Source: Gammaproteobacteria bacterium
Lineage (GTDB): Bacteria > Pseudomonadota > Gammaproteobacteria > Immundisolibacterales > Immundisolibacteraceae
Assembly (NCBI GenBank): GCA_003645395.1
Contig: QNFC01000090.1
Span: forward strand, 1 to 7,014
Direction of reading: 5' to 3'
Length of the DNA: 7,014 nucleotides
The notes beneath the pieces are model-generated. The model saw only the letters and a list, made by a program, of their open reading frames with translations. It made no database searches and had not been told where the DNA came from. The translations under genes were made by a program, and so were the position numbers. The first letter of the stretch is position 1, and each line of letters starts with the position of its first letter. Below are positions 6,385 to 7,014 of this stretch, piece by piece.

Positions 6385-6447
6385 CCTTCACGGCAACTGG
6401 AACCACTGGTTAACATATAAATTCATATAACAATCATGGAGTAAAGA
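6385..6447 (+). promoter_or_regulatory. Short spacer with repeats and the ribosome binding site of the isochorismatase-fold gene
   Basis: This 63-nt gap holds an 11-bp palindrome AACCA-C-TGGTT (6401-6411), a CATATAA direct repeat with 10-bp period (6414-6420 and 6424-6430), and GGAG (6438-6441) 6 nt before the ATG at 6448. There is no G/C stem followed by a T-run, so it is not a clear terminator. The two genes are probably co-transcribed, though the AT-rich repeats could hold a second promoter. Confidence 0.4.
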
Positions 6448-7014
6448 ATGGCCATTACCGTAGATAAAAAGAAGACAGCGCTGCTGTCGATGGATTTCCA
6501 AAACGACATCATCCACCCGGATGCTGGCCTGGCCCAGGCCGCCGGTTTTGCCGACATGGTGATTAAAACCAATATTCTTGAAAAAGCCGCCAAACTGATG
6601 GACACCGCCCGTGCTGCAGGCATGCTGGTCATTCACGTCAAGGTTGAATTTGACGACACTTCACCAACGATGCCGACCCGCGGTGCTTTCTTTGAGATGC
6701 TGGGTGCCGGTGGCCCAACCCTGCAGCCGGGTACCTGGGGTGCTGAAATCCATGAAGCCGTCGCGCCGAAAGAGGGTGACGTGGTGGTACAGAAATCGAT
6801 GATCAGTGCGTTTGTCGGCTCTAACCTCAAAGAGGTGCTCGACGAAAACGGCATCACCGATATCGCCATGATCGGTGTGGCGACTCCGTTTGTGGTGGAA
6901 GGCACCACCTGGAGCGCGGTTGATATGGGCGTTAGCTGTATCGTTATCGAAGATTGTGTCTGCGCGGGTGATGAGGCCTCTCACAAAGCGGCTATTGATA
7001 CTTCGCTGACCTAC
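6448..7014 (+). CDS. Isochorismatase-fold (cysteine hydrolase family) protein lacking the catalytic Cys; C-terminus cut by window edge
   Basis: A total of 189 codons are open to the right edge, close to a full domain (family about 180-220 residues). The Rossmann-like isochorismatase fold is clear: ALLSMDFQND (11-20) with the triad Asp16, VVVQKSMISAF (112-122) with the triad Lys116, and the 'G-x-x-T' cis-peptide segment GVATPFVVEGTTWSAVDMGV (143-162), then IVIEDCVCAGDE. In amidohydrolase members (RutB, nicotinamidase, N-carbamoylsarcosine amidase) the segment reads G-x-x-T-x-x-C; here that Cys is Val149 (GTG at 6892-6894). True isochorismatases such as EntB and PhzD also lack the Cys but carry Gly. 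The protein is therefore unlikely to be a standard thiol amidase. It may be a vinyl-ether-type hydrolase, a catalyst of another kind, or a binding protein. Cys164, Cys170 and Cys172 lie elsewhere. GGAG at 6-nt spacing supports the ATG. Confidence 0.88.
   Translation, partial: MAITVDKKKTALLSMDFQNDIIHPDAGLAQAAGFADMVIKTNILEKAAKLMDTARAAGMLVIHVKVEFDDTSPTMPTRGAFFEMLGAGGPTLQPGTWGAEIHEAVAPKEGDVVVQKSMISAFVGSNLKEVLDENGITDIAMIGVATPFVVEGTTWSAVDMGVSCIVIEDCVCAGDEASHKAAIDTSLTY

Noticed and set aside
5308..7014. Interpretation of the plus-strand pair as RutA-RutB pyrimidine degradation genes
   Set aside because: The monooxygenase has luciferase-type EHHF motifs rather than RutA-like sequence, and the isochorismatase-fold protein lacks the RutB nucleophilic Cys.

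Overview
The window looks like a stretch of a Gram-negative, probably gammaproteobacterial, chromosome of moderate GC. Genes are tightly packed with clear Shine-Dalgarno sites, and the GST resembles the enterobacterial YibF type. The organism assignment is inference from gene style only. There are no RNA genes, insertion sequences or CRISPR arrays. It reads as one catabolic locus organised around a divergent intergenic region.

Left side, minus strand (transcribed right to left from about 4984): a glutathione S-transferase-like protein, the alpha and beta subunits of a thiamine-diphosphate 2-oxoacid/acetoin-type dehydrogenase E1, an enoyl-CoA hydratase, a lipoyl-bearing E2 acyltransferase that starts on TTG directly after the hydratase stop codon, and the N-terminus of an acyl-CoA dehydrogenase that runs off the left edge. 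Spacings are 17 nt, a 4-bp overlap, 61 nt, 0 nt and 32 nt, so this is very probably one operon. No dihydrolipoamide dehydrogenase (E3) is seen in the window.

Middle: a 323-nt divergent gap (4985-5307) holds a palindromic TATAAT element, short direct repeats and a PsrA/TetR-like AAAC-N5-GTTT palindrome.

Right side, plus strand: a luciferase-like flavin monooxygenase followed by an isochorismatase-fold protein cut by the right edge. The isochorismatase-fold protein keeps the Asp and Lys of the usual triad, but the position of the nucleophilic Cys is Val.

Working model (inference): the two arms form one degradation module. The flavin monooxygenase and its partner would oxidise or open a substrate. 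The E1/E2 complex would turn a 2-oxoacid, acetoin-like hydroxyketone or diketone into acyl-CoA, and the acyl-CoA dehydrogenase and hydratase would carry the acyl-CoA through beta-oxidation-type steps. The substrate cannot be named from this sequence. The two most notable residue-level oddities are the missing isochorismatase Cys and the HRVxNG (not HRVxDG) active-site motif of the E2.
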